DNA from: Actibacterium sp. | Lineage (GTDB): Bacteria; Pseudomonadota; Alphaproteobacteria; Rhodobacterales; Rhodobacteraceae | Reading direction: 5' to 3' | Length of the DNA: 64,000 nucleotides | Assembly: GCA_016278325.1 (NCBI GenBank) | Contig: JADQCB010000004.1 | Coordinates: forward strand, 1-64,000 | Shown here: piece by piece, positions 35,219-44,103 of the stretch | Layout: the number at the start of each line of letters is the position of its first letter | How positions within the stretch are numbered: position 1 is the stretch's first letter | The notes under the pieces: generated by a model | The model's input: only the letters and a program-made list of their open reading frames with translations | Told to the model about the DNA's origin: nothing | Databases searched by the model: none | Position numbers and translations under genes: made by a program

Positions 35219-37510
35219 ATGAACAAGGCAATTACCGACGGGTTGATCCTGATGCCTCCGGCTTTCGCCGAGGGGCTGGACAAATGGTCCAGCGGGAATG
35301 GCACACCGGGCACGGCCACATATGAGGGCGCGTCGAACGCGGCGCTGGTGCCGGCCGACCCGGATTTCGGCGGCTGTCTGGAACTTTCCAAGACCGAGAC
35401 GACGCAACGGCTGCGCCACATGGGAAAGACGCCGATCCTGCCGGGGTGCTATCTGCGGGTGACGGCACGGGTGAAGGCGATCAGCGGCAACCTGCCGTCG
35501 GTGCGCATCGCCGCATGGGCCGGGGCGTCGGATGACAGCCATGTGGCCGGCCTGACCGAGACCGGGCCCTCGGTGCTTCTGACAAGCTATGGCCAGGTGC
35601 GCACGGTGAGCGCGATCATCGGGTCCGGGCTGCGCGGCGGCGTGGACATGGTCTGGGGCACCGAACCGGCCTATGCCCATGTCGGGCTGGACCTGACCGG
35701 GACCAATGGCGGCGTGGTGCGGATCGACGACCTGGTGGTCGAGGACGTCACCGGTTTCTTCTTGCGCGACATGATGGACTGGGTCGATGTGCGCGACTAT
35801 GGCGCGATCGGCGATGGCGCGACCGACGCCGCCGCCGCGTTCGAGGCCGCCGATGCCGCGGCCGGCGGGCGCAGCGTTCTGGTGTCGCCGGGCATCTATC
35901 ATCTGGGCAACAGTGTCACCTTCGAGAACCCGGTGCGCTTCGAGGGCACGGTCACGATGCCAGAGGACAAGCGGCTGACCCTGACCCGCAATTTCGACCT
36001 TCCAAGCTATATCGACGCGTTCGGCGACGAGCTGGAAGGGCTCAAGCGCGCGATCGCGGCGCTGTTCAACTTCTCGGACCATGACAGCCTGGACATGAAG
36101 GGCCGCCGGGTGGATATCGACCGGCCGATCGACGTTCACGCGGTGGTCGGCAACAAGGACAGCTTCGCGATCCGCCGGGTGATCCGCAACGGGCAGATCA
36201 ACGCGGTCGCCTCGACCAACTGGAACACCGACACGGTGACGTCGCAGGCGACCTATTCCACGGCCAATCCGATGCAGCTGAGCAACGTGGCGAATATCGC
36301 GAATATCCCGATCGGGGCGCTGGTCGAAGGTCTGGGCGTGGGGCGAGAGGTCTATGTGCGCGAAAAGAACGTCGGCGCCGGCACCCTGACGCTGAGCATG
36401 CCGCTGTTCGATGCGGCCGGCACGCAGGTCTTCACTTTCAGGCGCTTCAAGTATCTGCTGGACTTCAGCGGATTCGCCTCTCTCACCCGGTTCGTGCTGT
36501 CGGACATGGATTTCGAATGCGGTGGCGAGGCCAGCGCGATCATGCTGCCCCGGGATGGCCTGATCTTCCACGTCAAGGACTGTTTCATCACCCGCCCCAG
36601 GGATCGCGGCATCACCTCGATCGGGCGCGGTTGCCAGGGCATGATGGTGGACCGCTGCCAGTTCCTGTCGAACGAGCAGAGCCTGCCGGCGCAGGACCGG
36701 GTGTCGATCGGGTTGAACACCAATGCCAATGACATCAAGATCCGTGACAACCGCGCGGTGCGCTTCGCGCATTTCGCCGTTCTGGGGGGCACCGGCAACC
36801 TGCTGACCGCGAACCACTGGTTCCAGGACGACAACCAGAGCGACGGCATCCGCCAGGCCGGGTTGGTCATGACCCGGACCAATGTGAAATCGACGATCAC
36901 CGGCAATTATATCGACAACTCGTTCATCGAATGGACCAATGAACATGACGAAGCGCCGGCCCATTCCAGCGAATATTCCTTCGGCGGGCTGACCGTCGGC
37001 GGCAACATCTTTACCTGCAACGACGTGGCCGCCTGGTTCCGGTTCTTCGTGATCAAGCCCGTGGGGGCCGGGCACTACATCCACGGTCTCAACCTGTCGG
37101 GCAACACGTTCAAGTCGATCAACGGCACGATCGAGCGCGTCGATTACGTCGACACGACCTTCGCCGATCTCGACATGACGCGGATGCGCAACATCGTGGT
37201 CGAGGGGAACTCGTTCACCGGCATCGACCAGTTCATCGGCAACCCGGTCGCGGTCCAGTTCGACCAGAATACCGATGCCGGCATCTGGAATTGCGAGTTC
37301 GCCGGGTTCCTGCCGTTCAACGGCCGCGCGCGCGAGGTGATGGGGGTGATCGCCGAGGGCGAGATCCGCAATCCGGCGAATGCGCGCGTCACCGCGATGC
37401 CCTTCGTCAGGCTGGAGCAGGGGGCGGGCGGCACCCAGGTGCAGGTCAACTGGCCCGAGCCCTGCCACGGGCGCATCCATGTGACCGCCCGGATGGATCG
37501 GCCGATCTGA
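35219..37510 (+). CDS. Right-handed beta-helix protein (pectate lyase/GH28-related fold)
   Basis: 763 residues. The start of the helix shows the pectate-lyase-superfamily signature VDVRDYGAIGDGATDAAAAFEAAD (about 190-215), followed by repeating short strands with Asn/Gly turns (ITGNYIDNS, LNLSGNTFKSI, IVVEGNSFTGI). An N-terminal beta-sandwich-like domain (1-185) precedes it. No signal peptide is seen. GH28-related proteins are often phage tailspikes or polysaccharide-modifying enzymes; the catalytic residues cannot be assigned. AAAAGGGG precedes the ATG. Substrate and location unknown. Confidence 0.8.
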   Translation: MNKAITDGLILMPPAFAEGLDKWSSGNGTPGTATYEGASNAALVPADPDFGGCLELSKTETTQRLRHMGKTPILPGCYLRVTARVKAISGNLPSVRIAAWAGASDDSHVAGLTETGPSVLLTSYGQVRTVSAIIGSGLRGGVDMVWGTEPAYAHVGLDLTGTNGGVVRIDDLVVEDVTGFFLRDMMDWVDVRDYGAIGDGATDAAAAFEAADAAAGGRSVLVSPGIYHLGNSVTFENPVRFEGTVTMPEDKRLTLTRNFDLPSYIDAFGDELEGLKRAIAALFNFSDHDSLDMKGRRVDIDRPIDVHAVVGNKDSFAIRRVIRNGQINAVASTNWNTDTVTSQATYSTANPMQLSNVANIANIPIGALVEGLGVGREVYVREKNVGAGTLTLSMPLFDAAGTQVFTFRRFKYLLDFSGFASLTRFVLSDMDFECGGEASAIMLPRDGLIFHVKDCFITRPRDRGITSIGRGCQGMMVDRCQFLSNEQSLPAQDRVSIGLNTNANDIKIRDNRAVRFAHFAVLGGTGNLLTANHWFQDDNQSDGIRQAGLVMTRTNVKSTITGNYIDNSFIEWTNEHDEAPAHSSEYSFGGLTVGGNIFTCNDVAAWFRFFVIKPVGAGHYIHGLNLSGNTFKSINGTIERVDYVDTTFADLDMTRMRNIVVEGNSFTGIDQFIGNPVAVQFDQNTDAGIWNCEFAGFLPFNGRAREVMGVIAEGEIRNPANARVTAMPFVRLEQGAGGTQVQVNWPEPCHGRIHVTARMDRPI

Positions 37511-37527
37511 TCTTTCGGCGATTGCAG

Positions 37528-37561
37528 ATCGCGCGCCCCGTCAGGGCGGGGCGTTCGCGAT
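37528..37561 (+). terminator. Hairpin terminator after the beta-helix gene
   Basis: ATCGCG-CGCCCCG, a 6-base loop, then CGGGGCG-TT-CGCGAT: a 13-bp stem with a two-base bulge, 17 bases past the stop and followed by TTC. Good stem, short T-run. Confidence 0.6.
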
Positions 37562-37640
37562 TTCATCGGACTTGATCCAGGTCATCGCCCAGGCTGTTCC
37601 GTTCATCCAGGATGATCGGGAAAACTGATGGGAGATGACG

Positions 37641-38237
37641 ATGCGAAACTTTATTCTGGCGGCGCTTCTGGTGGGGCTTGCGAGTGGAGCACAGGCCGCG
37701 GATGTCGAGGTGATGATCGCCCCTGACCTGCCCTTGGTCGAGGTGCCCACGCCGGACGGGCCGGTGACGATCATGCGCGCGCAGGATCCCGAAAGCCGGC
37801 TGGAGGGCGACTGGGCCAAGACCGCGCGCGCATGTCCCCCATTCTGCATCCAGCCGATGACTCCGGCACCGGGTGTCACCACCGTGGGCGAGCTGGAATT
37901 GCTCGACATGCTGGCCGACCCGGAGGCAAGGGTCGTCGATGCGCGGGTGGCGCAATGGTATGCCGATGGCACGATCCCGGGCTCCATCCACATCCCCTAT
38001 ACGCAGGTGGTCGACCGGTTGGGAGAACTGGGCTGCGCGCCCGATTTCGACGGTTGGGATTGTTCCGGCGCGCGCAAGGTGGCGCTGTTCTGCAACGGGT
38101 TGTGGTGCGGGCAATCGCCTACGGCGATCCGGGCGATGCTTGCCGAAGGCTATCCGGCGGACCGGATCTTCTATTATCGTGGGGGAATGCAGGCCTGGCG
38201 TCTTCTCGGTCTCACGGTCGTTGTCCCGGGGCGCTAG
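37641..38237 (+). CDS. Periplasmic rhodanese-like protein
   Basis: 198 residues from ATG 37641 with GGAG six bases upstream (ATG 37635 lies too close to it). Signal peptide MRNFILAALLVGLASGAQA. The rhodanese loop is FCNGLWCGQS with a candidate active Cys, after the domain start (ARVVDARVAQWYADGTIPGSIHIPY). An additional ACPPFCIQPM motif lies before the domain. It probably transfers sulfur or acts as a redox or thiol protein in the periplasm. Convergent with the next gene, overlapping by four bases. Confidence 0.88.
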   Translation: MRNFILAALLVGLASGAQAADVEVMIAPDLPLVEVPTPDGPVTIMRAQDPESRLEGDWAKTARACPPFCIQPMTPAPGVTTVGELELLDMLADPEARVVDARVAQWYADGTIPGSIHIPYTQVVDRLGELGCAPDFDGWDCSGARKVALFCNGLWCGQSPTAIRAMLAEGYPADRIFYYRGGMQAWRLLGLTVVVPGR

Positions 38238-38872
38238 AATTCCAGCCAGATGCCCAGCTTGGCGGCCCGCGTGGGATCGTTTACCAGACCCGCGCTCAGC
38301 CCCAGTTCGATCTTCATGTGCTTCCCCAGTGGGCGGACATAGGATGGCGCGAACTTGACATAGGGTTTTCCTCCAGCCGGATCGCCAGCCTGGACCTGCG
38401 CGATCAGCATGGCGCGGTTGCGGTGCAGGCCCAGGGTGAAGTCGGCCTTGTAGCCGGTGCGCAGCGTCAGGATTTCCAGATCCGCCACGGTGTCGAGTGC
38501 CGCCCAGCCCCGGCCCCAGCGCGAGTCGAACCCGCGCCCGATCGACAGCCCCGAGCGGACCAGCGTCCGGGTCGGGGTGCGGCCGAGGCCCATTTCCAGG
38601 GCAAGGCGCAGCTGCCGGCGCGGCGGGCCCAGCGGGCGCCGCAGGAACGCGACTGCGTTCCAGTCGCCATTCTGCGCGCCGCCGGCATCCAGGCCCAGTG
38701 TCAGGTCCGGCGTCAGCCCGTATTCCACGAGGATGGCGTTGTATGCGCTGCCGCCGGATCCGGCAGTTCGGGAAAATGACAGGAATGTCGTGCCCGGATC
38801 GCGCAGCCACGCGCCCGGGCGGGCGTCCATCGTCGTGGCGGCAAGGAACAGAACGGCCAGAAGAATGCGCAT
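38234..38872 (-). CDS. Hypothetical exported, probable outer-membrane beta-barrel protein
   Basis: 212 residues with a signal peptide (MRILLAVLFLAATTMDA), alternating amphipathic strands (YNAILVEYGLTPDLTLGLDAGG, LEILTLRTGYKADFTLGLHR) and a C-terminal Phe (KLGIWLEF), the usual outer-membrane sorting signal. It resembles small OmpW/porin-like barrels but the family is not recognised. Overlaps the rhodanese 3' end by four bases. Confidence 0.72.
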   Translation of the reverse strand: MRILLAVLFLAATTMDARPGAWLRDPGTTFLSFSRTAGSGGSAYNAILVEYGLTPDLTLGLDAGGAQNGDWNAVAFLRRPLGPPRRQLRLALEMGLGRTPTRTLVRSGLSIGRGFDSRWGRGWAALDTVADLEILTLRTGYKADFTLGLHRNRAMLIAQVQAGDPAGGKPYVKFAPSYVRPLGKHMKIELGLSAGLVNDPTRAAKLGIWLEF

Positions 38873-38997
38873 GGTGGACCCTTTCGAGCAGGCTCTTCCG
38901 AGGGCCGTTAAGAAAGCGTTAAATCAGGCCGGGCCGAGGGGTTTACCGCGTTGCCGGATGCGGTCAATCTGGGCTCGAACAACCGGGAGGGTCCAGA

Positions 38998-39591
38998 ATG
39001 GCATTGGTCGAACCTTTGGATGAGGAGGAATTGGAACCGGCGCTGCGCGACGCGGTGCAGTTCTTCAAGGGCCCGCTGGGGGTGGTTCCAAATTCGGTGC
39101 GCACGATGGCCCGCCGCCCTGAAATCGCGCGCGCCTTTACCGACCTGAACAAGGCGGTGATGGCCAACCACGGCGCCGTGACCGGGGAATTCAAGCGCCT
39201 GCTGGGCTATGTCACCAGCTTCGTCTCCGGTTGCCGCTATTGCCAGGCGCATACGATTCTGGGGTCCGAGCGGTTCGGCGCGTCCGAAGACCGCCTGGCC
39301 GATGCCTGGAACTTCGAGAACAGCCCGCATTTCACCGAGGCCGAGAAGGCCGCGCTGGCCTTCGCCCATGCCGCCGCGCAGGTGCCGAATGGCGTGACGC
39401 CGCAGATCGAGGCGCAGCTGCGCGCGCATTGGTCGGACGGGGATATCGTCGAGATCATGAGCGTGATCGCGCTGTTCGGTTTCCTGAACCGCTGGAACGA
39501 TTCGATGGGATCGGCGCTGGAGGATCTGCCGGTGGAGACGGCCGAGCGGCTGCTTGGCGATTCCGGCTGGGAGGTCGGCAAGCATCGCTGA
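38998..39591 (+). CDS. Carboxymuconolactone decarboxylase (CMD/AhpD-like) family protein
   Basis: 197 residues. The redox motif is SGCRYCQAHTI, a CxxC plus His as in AhpD peroxidase partners. Flanking helices (AVMANHGAVTGEFKRLLGYVTSFVS and IVEIMSVIALFGFLNRWNDSM) fit the family. Probably a peroxide-detoxifying thiol protein. GGAGG precedes the ATG. Confidence 0.9.
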   Translation: MALVEPLDEEELEPALRDAVQFFKGPLGVVPNSVRTMARRPEIARAFTDLNKAVMANHGAVTGEFKRLLGYVTSFVSGCRYCQAHTILGSERFGASEDRLADAWNFENSPHFTEAEKAALAFAHAAAQVPNGVTPQIEAQLRAHWSDGDIVEIMSVIALFGFLNRWNDSMGSALEDLPVETAERLLGDSGWEVGKHR

Positions 39592-39663
39592 CCGGGCTGC
39601 GAAACTCCGTGCGCTTTTCCCTTTTCCGTGCGATGCTGCGGTGCAGCAAGGCGAGGGAATCAA

Positions 39664-40293
39664 ATGACCGGTCGCATTCTTACCATCGCACAGCAAAAGG
39701 GCGGATCGGGAAAGACCACGCTTGCGGCCAATCTGGCGGTCGCCCTGGCGCGGCGCGGATACAGCGTCGCGTTGCTGGATACGGATCCGCAGGGCAGCCT
39801 GGGGCGCTGGTTCATGACCCGCGTCGCGGCGTTGGACGATCCCGGGCTGACGCTGTCCACGGCCTCGGCCTGGGGCGTGGGATATGAAAGCGGCAAGCTG
39901 GCGGCGTCGCATGATTTCGTGGTGATCGACACACCGCCGAAGGCCGACAGCGATCTGCGCCCGGCGCTGCGCGAGGCGACGCTGGTGCTGGTCCCGGTTG
40001 CAAGCTCGCATGTCGATCTCTGGGCCACCGAGGGCGTTCTCGATCTGGCCGACCGCGAAGGGCGCCCGGCGATGGTGGTGCTCAACCGGGTCCGCGCGGG
40101 CACGCGCCTGTCGGGCGAGGTCGCCGCGGCGGCCGGTGCGATGGATGCGGCTCTTGCCACGACGGGCCTGGCCAACCGCGTCAGTTATGCCGAGACGCTG
40201 GGCCGTGGTCTGAGCGTTCTGGAAGCGGCCCGCCGCGGTCCCGCCGCCGGCGAAGTCACGGCCCTGACCGACGAGATCCTGGCGGCGCTCTGA
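39664..40293 (+). CDS. Orphan ParA-family ATPase
   Basis: 209 residues from ATG 39664 ([21 protein letters not shown]). It has the deviant Walker A KGGSGKTT, the [11 protein letters not shown] switch I, and [10 protein letters not shown] switch II. No ParB or parS is seen beside it, so it probably positions a cellular cargo or plasmid-type protein, not the chromosome. Good RBS (GAGGGA). Confidence 0.92.
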   Translation: MTGRILTIAQQKGGSGKTTLAANLAVALARRGYSVALLDTDPQGSLGRWFMTRVAALDDPGLTLSTASAWGVGYESGKLAASHDFVVIDTPPKADSDLRPALREATLVLVPVASSHVDLWATEGVLDLADREGRPAMVVLNRVRAGTRLSGEVAAAAGAMDAALATTGLANRVSYAETLGRGLSVLEAARRGPAAGEVTALTDEILAAL

Positions 40294-40303
40294 CCCGTCA
40301 TTG

Positions 40304-40317
40304 ATGACCTGAATCAA
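40304..40317 (+). promoter_or_regulatory. FNR/FnrL-like box upstream of the universal stress gene
   Basis: ATGAC-CTGA-ATCAA matches the FNR-family consensus TTGAC/TTGAT-N4-ATCAA in 9 of 10 half-site bases. It lies 58 bases before the ATG at 40375, where a class II activator site could sit. Universal stress proteins are commonly under FNR control in this group (background knowledge). Confidence 0.5.
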
Positions 40318-40374
40318 TGTCGCCGCCGCGCGACCGTGCCAATCTGTCGCGGCAAACACAGGAGGATGCGTCGC

Positions 40375-40782
40375 ATGTACAAGAACATTCTGGTCCCGAT
40401 CGCTCTGGGACACACATCGAAAACGGCAGCCGCGCTCGACGTTGCGAAAACGCTTCTGGACGAGGGCGGCAAGGTGACGGCCCTGAGCGTGATCGAGGCG
40501 GTCCCGTCCTATATCCGCAGTTATCTGCCCGAGGGACAGGAAGAAAAATCCTATCGCGATGTGCGCGAGGCGCTGGAAAAGGAACTGGCCGGAACCGAGT
40601 CGGTGATCCCGGTGGTGGTGACCGGCCATCCGGGGCGCGAGATCCTGGACTACGCGCAGAAACACCAGGTGGATTGTATCGTCATTGCCTCGCACCGGCC
40701 GGGAATGCAGGATTACTTCCTGGGCTCGACCGCGGCCTGGGTTGTGCGTCACACGCCTTGCGCGGTGCATGTGGTCCGGTGA
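40375..40782 (+). CDS. Universal stress protein (UspA family)
   Basis: 135 residues from ATG 40375 with AGGAGG nine bases upstream. Typical UspA fold: KNILVPIALGHTSKTAAALDVAKTLL and the C-terminal ASHRPGMQDYFLGSTAAWVVRHTPCAVHVVR, whose G-x9-GS loop binds ATP. It helps cells survive starvation or anoxia. The FNR-like box upstream suggests oxygen control. Confidence 0.93.
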   Translation: MYKNILVPIALGHTSKTAAALDVAKTLLDEGGKVTALSVIEAVPSYIRSYLPEGQEEKSYRDVREALEKELAGTESVIPVVVTGHPGREILDYAQKHQVDCIVIASHRPGMQDYFLGSTAAWVVRHTPCAVHVVR

Positions 40783-40827
40783 ACGAGTCGGAAAGCCCAC
40801 AATGGAAAACGGCGCGGGGAGGATGCA

Positions 40828-41148
40828 ATGCCGACCATTTCGACGAAGGCACAGCTTCAGACCGTTATCACGACGTTCGAGGTGACGCCGGGCACCTGTC
40901 AGGATCTGCTGGACGAACTCAAGGATGCCTATGACGTGTTCATCTCGCAGCAGCCCGGCTTCATCGGGGCGGCGCTGCATGTCAACGATGCCCAGACCCG
41001 GGTGGCAAGCTATTCGCAATGGATCCACCGGCATGATTTCCAGGCGATGCTGCGCACCGACGAGATGCGTGCGCGCAACCGGCGTATCAACGAATTGTGC
41101 AAGAGTTTCGAGCCGGTGATGTATGACGTGATGGCAAGCTACGGATAG
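40828..41148 (+). CDS. Antibiotic biosynthesis monooxygenase (ABM) domain protein
   Basis: 106 residues of the ABM dimeric alpha-beta-barrel (LQTVITTFEVTPGTCQDLLDEL, QPGFIGAALHVNDAQTRVASYSQW). These small proteins include haem oxygenases and quinone monooxygenases; the role here is unknown. It follows the USP gene by 45 bases and may share its promoter. Confidence 0.85.
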   Translation: MPTISTKAQLQTVITTFEVTPGTCQDLLDELKDAYDVFISQQPGFIGAALHVNDAQTRVASYSQWIHRHDFQAMLRTDEMRARNRRINELCKSFEPVMYDVMASYG

Positions 41149-41246
41149 GCCGGGGCCGGGCGGCTGGCGGTGGTGTCCGGCCGTGGTTGCAGAGCGGCCT
41201 GTCGATACCCAAGTCAGCGGGGCAAGCAACAAGGAGGGTGCGAAGA

Positions 41247-41519
41247 ATGAAATGTCCCGTCGATGGTTCCGATCTGAACATGACCGAACGTGCGGGGGTC
41301 GAGATCGATTATTGTCCGAAATGCCGCGGCGTCTGGCTCGACCGTGGCGAGCTGGACAAGATCCTGGAACGCTCCGGCGACCAGATGGCCCCGCCGCCGA
41401 TGCCCGATGAAACGGCGCCGCCGCCGCGGGCCCATGTCGAGGACTGGCACGGCCATCACGACCAGCCGCGCAAGCGAAAGAAGCGCGAAGGCTTCCTGTC
41501 CGAACTGTTCGATTTCTGA
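41247..41519 (+). CDS. Small TFIIB-type zinc-finger protein
   Basis: 90 residues. CPVDGSDL near the N-terminus and YCPKCRGVWLDRGELDKILE give a four-Cys zinc ribbon of the zf-TFIIB group. The tail is Pro/His/Lys-rich (HVEDWHGHHDQPRKRKKREGF) and ends FLSELFDF. AAGGAGGG precedes the ATG. Function unknown. Confidence 0.85.
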   Translation: MKCPVDGSDLNMTERAGVEIDYCPKCRGVWLDRGELDKILERSGDQMAPPPMPDETAPPPRAHVEDWHGHHDQPRKRKKREGFLSELFDF

Positions 41520-41581
41520 GCAACCTTCCGGGGCGGCTGGTCAAGATTCCGGTTCCACCGTCGGGCCGGCCGGCATAAAAG

Positions 41582-41609
41582 GACCGAAAGACGCTGTCGT
41601 CTTTCGGTC
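41582..41609 (+). terminator. Perfect 12-bp hairpin in the aminotransferase leader
   Basis: GACCGAAAGACG, loop CTGT, CGTCTTTCGGTC: a perfect 12-bp stem. It ends nine bases before the AGGAGG of the aminotransferase, and 62 bases after the zinc-finger stop. No T-run follows, so it may be a terminator for the upstream gene or an element that gates translation of the downstream one. Confidence 0.5.
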
Positions 41610-41625
41610 GCATACAGGAGGTTCC

Positions 41626-42753
41626 ATGCCCGCGCTTCTCGACACGGTCGATCCCGAAGGCCTTCAGGAGTTCTCGGTCGTGTTCACCGACCGTTCGCTC
41701 AACCACATGAGCGCAGAATTCCAGCAGGTGATGCGCGATATCTCGGGCATGCTCAAGGAGGTCTACAAGGCCCGTTCGGTGGCGCTGGTGCCCGGCGGCG
41801 GCACCTTCGCGATGGAGGCGGTGGCGCGGCAATTCGCCCGCGATCGCCACGCGCTGGTGGTGCGCAACGGCTGGTTCTCCTATCGCTGGAGCCAGATCTT
41901 CGAGGCCGGCGGCTTCACCTCCGGGGCCACGGTGATGAAGGCCCGCCGCCAGGGCAACGGCGCGCAGGCGCCTTTCGCGCCGGCCCCGATCGAAGAGGTC
42001 GCCGCGAAGATCCGCGAAGACCGTCCCGAAATCGTCTTCGCCCCGCATGTGGAAACAGCGGCGGGGGTGATCCTGCCCGACGATTACGTCGCGGCGCTGG
42101 GGGCGGCGGCGCATGAGGTCGGCGCGCTGTTCGTCCTGGATGCGATCGCCAGCGGCTGCGCCTGGGTGGACATGGAAAAATGCAACGTGGATGTCCTGAT
42201 ATCGGCGCCGCAGAAGGGCTGGTCGGCTTCCCCCTCGGCCGGGCTGGTCATGTTGTCGGAGACGGCGCGTCGCCGGATCGACGACACCCGGTCGGACAGT
42301 TTCGCGCTGGACCTCGCAAAATGGCTTCAGATCATGGAAGCCTATGAGGCCGGCGGCCACGCCTATCACGCAACGATGCCGACCGATGCGTTGCGCGGCT
42401 TCCGCGACACGATGGTGGAAACCCGCGATTACGGGTTCGAACGCTTGCGCGACGCGCAGTTCGACCTGGGCGGCAAGGTGCGCGACATGCTGGCGGCGAA
42501 GGGCGTGAAATCCGTTGCCGCCAAGGGCTACGGCGCGCCCGGCGTGGTGGTCAGCTTTACCGATGATCCCGAGATCAGGACCGGCAGGAAATTTGCCGCG
42601 CAGGGCGTCCAGATCGCCGCGGGCGTGCCGCTGCAATGCGATGAGGGCGAGGGCTTCTCGACCTTCCGGATCGGGCTGTTCGGGCTCGACAAGCTCTATG
42701 ACGTGGATGGCACGGTGGCGCGATTGAAAAGGGCGGTTGACGCGGTGTTCTGA
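41626..42753 (+). CDS. Class V PLP-dependent aminotransferase (serine/alanine-glyoxylate type)
   Basis: 375 residues from ATG 41626 with AGGAGG upstream. The PLP lysine is in APQKGWSASPSAG, and the substrate region shows HVETAAGVILPDDY and VLDAIASGCAWVDMEKCNVDVLI. It resembles alanine-glyoxylate/serine-pyruvate aminotransferases. The exact substrate is not readable. A strong hairpin lies in the leader. Confidence 0.88.
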   Translation: MPALLDTVDPEGLQEFSVVFTDRSLNHMSAEFQQVMRDISGMLKEVYKARSVALVPGGGTFAMEAVARQFARDRHALVVRNGWFSYRWSQIFEAGGFTSGATVMKARRQGNGAQAPFAPAPIEEVAAKIREDRPEIVFAPHVETAAGVILPDDYVAALGAAAHEVGALFVLDAIASGCAWVDMEKCNVDVLISAPQKGWSASPSAGLVMLSETARRRIDDTRSDSFALDLAKWLQIMEAYEAGGHAYHATMPTDALRGFRDTMVETRDYGFERLRDAQFDLGGKVRDMLAAKGVKSVAAKGYGAPGVVVSFTDDPEIRTGRKFAAQGVQIAAGVPLQCDEGEGFSTFRIGLFGLDKLYDVDGTVARLKRAVDAVF

Positions 42754-42843
42754 TCGGCGCCGGGGCCGGTGCCACGCCGCTGACGGACGGTTCTGGCAGC
42801 AGCCTGCCGATGAACGCCGCGCCGATTGCAAAAACCTCCGGCC

Positions 42844-44043
42844 CTATCGTGCCCCCAGCCCGGCGCGCATCAGGGTCTTGCGAAGCGGACCGGCCGCGTA
42901 AAGCGCGTTCAATGCCCCCGCCCGCAGATCGCGCAGCCCCTGCACGCCGGTCATCGAGGCGCGGTTCAGCAAGTCGATGCCGGTCACCCGGGCCTTGACG
43001 TCGGGCCAGCGGCGGCGGTGATAGCTTTCCAGCATCCGCCGGTCGCCCAGCCGGTCGGGGGTGGCGCGCGCCAGATCCAGCAGCACGCCCAGATCCGCCA
43101 GGCTCATGTTCAATCCCTGTGCGCCGATCGGCGGGACCACATGGGCCGCCTCGGCCATCAGCGCGGTGCGCTCTGCGGCCATGCGCGCGGCGATCTGGCT
43201 TATGATGGGCCAGACGCTGCGGCGCGAGGCAAGTGTCAGCGGGCCGTATATCCCGGCCGAGCGGATATTCATCTCTTCTTCGAACGCGGCTTCCGGCAGC
43301 GCGGCCCGGCGCAAGGTCTCGGGGCCGCGATCCATCCAGACGACGGCCGAACAGGGCCGGCCCTGGCGGTCGGGCAATGGCACCAGCGTGAACGGCCCGC
43401 CGGAGCGATGCACCTCGGTCGAGATGTTGCCATGCGGTTGCGGATGGGTCACGGCGAAGGCCAGGGCCTTCTGGCCATAGCGCATGGTCCTGACCCCGAT
43501 CCCCAGTGCGTTGCGCACCGGCGAATTGCGCCCGTCCGCGCCGATCAGAAGGCGCGCGGCGATCCGCGTTCCGTCGCTGAGCGTCACCAGCGCCGCCCCC
43601 TCGCGCGTCAGCACGTCACGGGTGGCGATGCCGGGGCGGAAGTCCACGTTCGGCAATTCGTCCAGCCGGGCAACGATCTCGCGCCGCAGCAGCCAGTTGG
43701 GAAGGTTCCAGCCGAAAGGCAGGGCCGAGATGTCGGCGGCGTCGAAATCGCGGATCAGCCGCGGCTCGGGCAGGGCCCCGCCGGCGTCCACGATGCGCAT
43801 CACCTGCAGGTCCGCGGCATGCGGGGCCAGCCGGTCCCACAGGCCGGCGGCCTTCAGCACCTCGACCGAGGGTTGCAGAAAGGCGGTGGTGCGCAGGTCG
43901 GCATCGGCGTCGGTCTCGGCGGTGGCCGGCGCCACCGGATCGACGCAGATCACCGAAAACCCGGCCGTTCCGAAAGCCGCGGCCGCGCTCAGCCCGGCGA
44001 CACCGCCACCGGAAATCAGGATATCGGTCTGGATGCGATCCAT
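42844..44043 (-). CDS. UbiH/UbiF/COQ6-family FAD-dependent hydroxylase
   Basis: 399 residues. Rossmann FAD motif ISGGGVAGLSAAAAFG, the middle GADGRNSPVRNALG, and the C-terminal AEAAHVVPPIGAQGLNMSLADL are the three family blocks. It hydroxylates the ubiquinone ring using O2. The exact position (UbiH, UbiI, UbiL, UbiM) cannot be told. Complete. Also interesting given the broken anaerobic ubiV-like gene in this window. Confidence 0.9.
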   Translation of the reverse strand: MDRIQTDILISGGGVAGLSAAAAFGTAGFSVICVDPVAPATAETDADADLRTTAFLQPSVEVLKAAGLWDRLAPHAADLQVMRIVDAGGALPEPRLIRDFDAADISALPFGWNLPNWLLRREIVARLDELPNVDFRPGIATRDVLTREGAALVTLSDGTRIAARLLIGADGRNSPVRNALGIGVRTMRYGQKALAFAVTHPQPHGNISTEVHRSGGPFTLVPLPDRQGRPCSAVVWMDRGPETLRRAALPEAAFEEEMNIRSAGIYGPLTLASRRSVWPIISQIAARMAAERTALMAEAAHVVPPIGAQGLNMSLADLGVLLDLARATPDRLGDRRMLESYHRRRWPDVKARVTGIDLLNRASMTGVQGLRDLRAGALNALYAAGPLRKTLMRAGLGAR

Positions 44044-44103
44044 GCGGTGCCTCCTGCCACAGCAGATAGGACGAAACGACCGGTCGCGCCAGTCCGCATC
44101 GGC

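Noticed and set aside
35072-37480. An 802-codon minus-strand frame antisense to the beta-helix gene
   Set aside because: His/Arg/Asp-rich with no domain; the plus strand has a clear fold and RBS.
40301-40318. An ATTGAT-N7-ATCAAT palindrome
   Set aside because: A spacer of seven does not fit FNR; the overlapping ATGAC-N4-ATCAA reading with the correct spacing was kept instead.
38908-42831. A 1307-codon minus-strand open frame crossing the CMD, ParA, USP, ABM, zinc-finger and aminotransferase genes
   Set aside because: It is antisense to six recognisable genes, has no homology-like motifs and results from high GC, which suppresses stop codons.
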